Shown piece by piece: positions 61,171-64,000 of a stretch of 64,000 nucleotides of DNA. Position 1 is the first letter of the stretch; each line of letters starts with the position of its first letter. A program made the translations under genes and the position numbers. The notes under the pieces are model-generated. The model searched no databases. It was not told the origin of the DNA and saw only the letters and a list, made by a program, of their open reading frames with translations. Origin of the DNA: Saprospiraceae bacterium (GTDB lineage Bacteria > Bacteroidota > Bacteroidia > Chitinophagales > Saprospiraceae). Location of the stretch: positions 16,473 to 80,472 of the forward strand of contig JAHDGJ010000017.1 in NCBI GenBank assembly GCA_020627705.1, given 5' to 3'.

Positions 61171-62181
61171 ATGGATTCAATAACGCAAGGATTACTTGGA
61201 GCGGTTACGTTTACTTTAGTGAAAAACAAGGAAATTGGAAAGAAATCCATGCTAATTGGTGCAATTTCCGGATCAATTCCTGATTTTGACGTTTTACTCG
61301 CACCTTTTTTTAATTCAATAGAATTCTTAACTATACACAGAAGCTTTTCTCATTCAATTCTATTTTCCTTAATACTAAGCCCAATACTTGGAGAACTATT
61401 TTATCGCAAATACAAAGGAAAAGGGTCGAGATTTTCGTGGAATTTAGCTTTCTTTTTAGCAATTTTCACACATTCGATATTGGATTGGTGTACTACATAT
61501 GGAACCAAACTAATCAGCCCATTCAATGATCATTTATTTTCACTGAATTCAATTCATGTTATTGACCCCATTTATACAGGCATTTTATTATTTGGAAGTA
61601 TATATCTCATTCGAAATTGGAATAATGATTCAAAAAGAAAAATTACTTCTTGGCTAACCATTGGAATTTCGATCACCTATCTCGTCATTGGCTTGATTTC
61701 TAAAAATCATGCTTTCTATCATTTTAAAGCTCAATTAGAAAAAGATAACATTGTCTATGAAGATATTCTAGTTTCTCCAACTCCTCTAAATATTCTTCTA
61801 TGGCACGGAATTGTAAAAGAAAAAAATGGTTATCACTTTGCGACCTATTCCATATTCGACAAAAACAAACCTATTAAATTTCAGTTCGAAAAAAGTGAAA
61901 ACGAAATTATTGATCAAATCGAAGAAAATAGATTAATAAAATTCTACTTGGAATACACTCAGGAATTCCCATTGATACGTAAAGATGTCAATGAAAATGT
62001 TGAAATTTATGCAATCAAATATGGCCCAATGAATTATTATGGAAAACCAGAATTCGTCTATCCTCTGAAATTCAACCTTAACAATATTAATGATGAATCT
62101 ATCTTCATTGATTATGAAGGAAAAAAAAGAGGGCCTGTTAAAAATTATAAAAGTCTATTCAAGAGAATTTTAGGAATGTAA
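61171..62181 (+). CDS. Cassette 3 YdjM-like membrane metal-hydrolase family protein
   Basis: A 336-residue membrane protein starting MDSITQGLLGAVTFTLVKNK, with GAISGSIPDFDVLLAPFF, HRSFSHSILFSLIL and FTHSILDWCTTYGTKLISPF. These His/Asp patterns match the YdjM family (LexA-regulated, predicted membrane-bound metal-dependent hydrolases). About five membrane helices occupy residues 1-185; the C-terminal 150 residues form a soluble beta-rich domain. The substrate is unknown. Confidence 0.75.
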   Translation: MDSITQGLLGAVTFTLVKNKEIGKKSMLIGAISGSIPDFDVLLAPFFNSIEFLTIHRSFSHSILFSLILSPILGELFYRKYKGKGSRFSWNLAFFLAIFTHSILDWCTTYGTKLISPFNDHLFSLNSIHVIDPIYTGILLFGSIYLIRNWNNDSKRKITSWLTIGISITYLVIGLISKNHAFYHFKAQLEKDNIVYEDILVSPTPLNILLWHGIVKEKNGYHFATYSIFDKNKPIKFQFEKSENEIIDQIEENRLIKFYLEYTQEFPLIRKDVNENVEIYAIKYGPMNYYGKPEFVYPLKFNLNNINDESIFIDYEGKKRGPVKNYKSLFKRILGM

Positions 62182-62186
62182 TTCGC

Positions 62187-62322
62187 GAGGTATAACAGCA
62201 GGTGATCATGCCATCGGCTAATCCACATTTGAATTCCCTACGTGAAGTCATTTGCAAGAATTATATTTGATTGCGCTTGTAACCGCTGTAGGTGATCGCC
62301 GACAGCAGATACCAGCAAACCG
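62187..62322 (+). repeat. attC site of cassette 3
   Basis: GAGGTATAAC (62187-62196) pairs with the cassette's own start. Inner arms AGCAGGTGATC ... ATCGGC and GCCGACAGCAGATACCAGC pair with one extra G in the first arm and some mismatches. The central part resembles that of attC 4 (TGAATTC ... CGTGAA ... GCAAG ... TATATTTGA). It ends AACCG before TTACACATC. Confidence 0.82.
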
Positions 62323-62356
62323 TTACACATCATATATTGAAAAATAAATTATACAT

Positions 62357-62806
62357 ATGAATCAAGATCCATCGCAAAAAAAATTATTAGAATATATCTT
62401 GGCAAAAAAATCAATAATTCAAACCGAAATAGATTTTAATAGGAAATTTGAGTCAATATTCAAATCAGTTCTGTCAATTAAAATTGAAGAATATTCTAAT
62501 CTTCTTTCAAATGAAATTGGCACCTTTTTAAAATTTGATAAAAATATAAACAATGATGGGAGTCCCTCAGCAGTGATAATTAGAGTTTTCAAAAAGGATC
62601 AAAACGAAGTGCTTGAAAAAGAAAAAGTGCCACAATTATGGATAACTACGAATATGACTCAGAAAAAACTAAGATTTATGGAACAAATAGAAGATATGGG
62701 ATTGAGTGATATTATACAGTTAGATCCCAATGAAGTTAGCAGCGATGTATTTAGCAATATCCTCGGAACTTTTTTAGAAAAAGCACTTAGACAACAATAT
62801 GACTAA
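62357..62806 (+). CDS. Cassette 4 first gene, unknown partner of the patatin protein
   Basis: I do not recognise this 149-residue protein. It is helical at the N-terminus (KKLLEYILAKKSIIQTEIDFNRKF) and then mixed, with an alternating stretch SAVIIRVFKKDQNEVLEKEKVPQLWITTNMT and a final helix. It has no signal peptide. The 8-base overlap with the phospholipase gene implies coupled translation, so it may regulate, sense for or inhibit that enzyme. Confidence 0.6.
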   Translation: MNQDPSQKKLLEYILAKKSIIQTEIDFNRKFESIFKSVLSIKIEEYSNLLSNEIGTFLKFDKNINNDGSPSAVIIRVFKKDQNEVLEKEKVPQLWITTNMTQKKLRFMEQIEDMGLSDIIQLDPNEVSSDVFSNILGTFLEKALRQQYD

Positions 62807-63827
62807 GAATATTTTTAAAATAATCTCGATTGATGGAGGGGGAATACGTGGATATGCACCAGTATCATTAATTCAATATATTCAATCTAGAACTAAAACC
62901 GCAATTCATAATTCTTTCGATTTATTTGCGGGAACTTCAACTGGTGCCATAATATGTACTGCTCTTACATTAAGTGATAAAAAATCAATAATTTCAAATC
63001 GAAGAAAATATACTGCTAGCAAATTAAAAAAACTGTATTCCAATAATGCCACTCAAATTTTTCCAGCATTTAAAACTAAAGGAGCCAAAAATCTAAATTG
63101 GCTTTTTTCATTCAACAAACCAGAATACGATAATTCTGGACTACGAGCTTTACTCGAAGAGTATTATGAAAATGAAAAAATTTCTTCTTGCTTAAAACCA
63201 ATATACGTTCCAACCTTTGATCTAATAAACAATAAACCATTAATTTTTACATCAAGAGCTGCATACGAATTTGGTCCCAAAAATTTAAAGTTAACTGAAA
63301 TCTTAATGGCCGCAACGGCCGCCCCAACTTATTTCCAATCCAGAGAGCTTATATACGATAGCCTACCTAAAAACTGTATAGATGGAGGAATAGTCTTAAA
63401 CAACCCGGCATTAGGTGCATTAATTGAGGTTCTTGAATATCAGAAGCATCCAGTTTATAATCTCGAAAAATTTGATGAAATAAAAATACTTTCAATTGGA
63501 ACAGGAATCTTTAAAAAGAATATCACAAGGGCTGAATCCAAAAACTGGGGATGGTATAGCTGGACAAGACCAGTAATTGATATATCAATGTTTGGAACTT
63601 CTGAAATGATTGATGACCAAATAAAAACAATTGCTAAAAATTGTAAAATCCCAATCAGTCATGAAAGATTTAATATTAGCTTGACGAATAAAAATTTTAG
63701 CGGAATGGATAATTCACATCCGCTTGCAATACAGTATTTAAAGGATGAAATAAATTCACAATGGCTTCAAAATCCTGAAGAATTAAAAAGATTAGATAAA
63801 TTTTTAGCAGAAATGAAATTGATCTAA
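62799..63827 (+). CDS. Cassette 4 patatin-like phospholipase
   Basis: The 342-residue protein has all patatin features: oxyanion loop DGGGIRGYAPVSL (residues about 10-22), nucleophile Ser in GTSTGAIICTAL and catalytic Asp in CIDGGIVLNNPALG. Patatin phospholipases cleave membrane phospholipids and serve as effectors in CBASS and other anti-phage systems (CapV). No cyclase gene is next to it, only the 149-residue partner. It may act as a membrane-damaging effector in a two-gene defence unit, an inference. Confidence 0.85.
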   Translation: MTKNIFKIISIDGGGIRGYAPVSLIQYIQSRTKTAIHNSFDLFAGTSTGAIICTALTLSDKKSIISNRRKYTASKLKKLYSNNATQIFPAFKTKGAKNLNWLFSFNKPEYDNSGLRALLEEYYENEKISSCLKPIYVPTFDLINNKPLIFTSRAAYEFGPKNLKLTEILMAATAAPTYFQSRELIYDSLPKNCIDGGIVLNNPALGALIEVLEYQKHPVYNLEKFDEIKILSIGTGIFKKNITRAESKNWGWYSWTRPVIDISMFGTSEMIDDQIKTIAKNCKIPISHERFNISLTNKNFSGMDNSHPLAIQYLKDEINSQWLQNPEELKRLDKFLAEMKLI

Positions 63828-63830
63828 TAC

Positions 63831-63964
63831 GATGTGTAACACTAGGTAGTACGCTATTGGCTCTCCCCCATCTGAATTCACTCCGTGAATTCATCAGCAA
63901 GGACTATATTTGACTGGGAATGCGAACGCTGAATGTATGCGCCATCAGCGACTACCATCCACCG
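63831..63964 (+). repeat. attC site of cassette 4
   Basis: GATGTGTAAC (63831-63840) pairs with the cassette's own start. Inner arms GGTAGTACGCTATTGGC and GCCATCAGCGACTACC pair with an extra base in the first arm. A near-palindrome TGAATTCACTCCGTGAATTCA lies in the centre. It ends CACCG before TTAGATAAC. Confidence 0.82.
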
Positions 63965-64000
63965 TTAGATAACATGATGATTTCGGGGCTGACTAATGGA
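63965..64000 (+). mobile_element. Start of integron cassette 5, cut by the window edge
   Basis: The next cassette begins TTAGATAAC after G63964. Only 36 bases are visible and no gene can be called. By the rule seen in the other cassettes, its attC should start with GTTATCTAAC or a close match. Confidence 0.7.

Larger units (their letters stand above)
61048..62322 (+). mobile_element. Integron gene cassette 3
   Basis: Starts TTATACCTC after G61047 and ends at G62322. GTTATACCTC at its start is the reverse complement of GAGGTATAAC (62187-62196) in its attC. About 123 bases precede the gene, including AAAGGAG near 61154, which could be a ribosome-binding site and leaves room for a promoter. Confidence 0.85.
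62323..63964 (+). mobile_element. Integron gene cassette 4, two genes
   Basis: Starts TTACACATC after G62322 and ends at G63964. GTTACACATC at its start is the reverse complement of GATGTGTAAC (63831-63840) in its attC. It carries two genes with an 8-base overlap, less usual for cassettes, which mostly hold one. Confidence 0.85.

Overview
The window is about 64 kb of AT-rich bacterial chromosome from a member of the Bacteroidota, probably Saprospiraceae-like; the family assignment is an inference from gene content. Support comes from a bamD / omega-like / coaBC / DUF4835 gene block, a type IX secretion (T9SS) C-terminal domain, several FG-GAP/ASPIC-UnbV proteins, a VPS10-like Asp-box protein, and promoters of the Bacteroidota form TAnnTTTG, some lying almost on the start codon.

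Region 1-51 kb is mostly chromosomal housekeeping. It holds a SPOR-domain end, acylphosphatase, a saccharopine-dehydrogenase-like enzyme, FtsK, an alpha/beta hydrolase with a TetR repressor and two matching palindromic operators, a LolA-like carrier, tandem GH3 enzymes, the bamD-omega-coaBC-DUF4835-purN operon, a TPR histidine kinase divergent from its LuxR-type regulator, a glycosyltransferase/flippase operon, icd, ruvB, DUF3467, PspC, RsmE, an RseP-type protease, an HscB-like J protein, SppA and a Lon-N-domain protein.

Region 51.5-55.2 kb is a T9SS cargo gene broken by a complete transposon at 52626-55138. The transposon has 25-bp terminal inverted repeats (23 of 25 match), an 8-9 bp target duplication, an IS1595/ISXO2-type transposase, three small passenger genes, a tRNA-like sequence and a second structured RNA candidate. 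Removing the element in silico restores the T9SS reading frame to a normal ending (TGKLIVL), and the original terminator of the gene lies just beyond the element.

Region 55.3-64 kb begins with a nitrilase and a SnoaL-like protein and then becomes an integron. A tyrosine recombinase (56950-58077) is followed by an attI-like region and at least four gene cassettes (58193-63964), with a fifth starting at the window edge. Every cassette ends in an attC-like imperfect palindrome whose first 9-10 bases are the exact reverse complement of that same cassette's own first bases, the diagnostic geometry of integron cassettes. The recombinase has XerC/D-like spacing between catalytic residues and appears to lack the extra domain of classical IntI. 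Cassette cargo is an immunity-like/ankyrin-like protein, a leucine-rich-repeat coiled-coil protein, a YdjM-like membrane protein, and a two-gene unit with a patatin phospholipase that may be an anti-phage effector. This array is the most notable system in the window.
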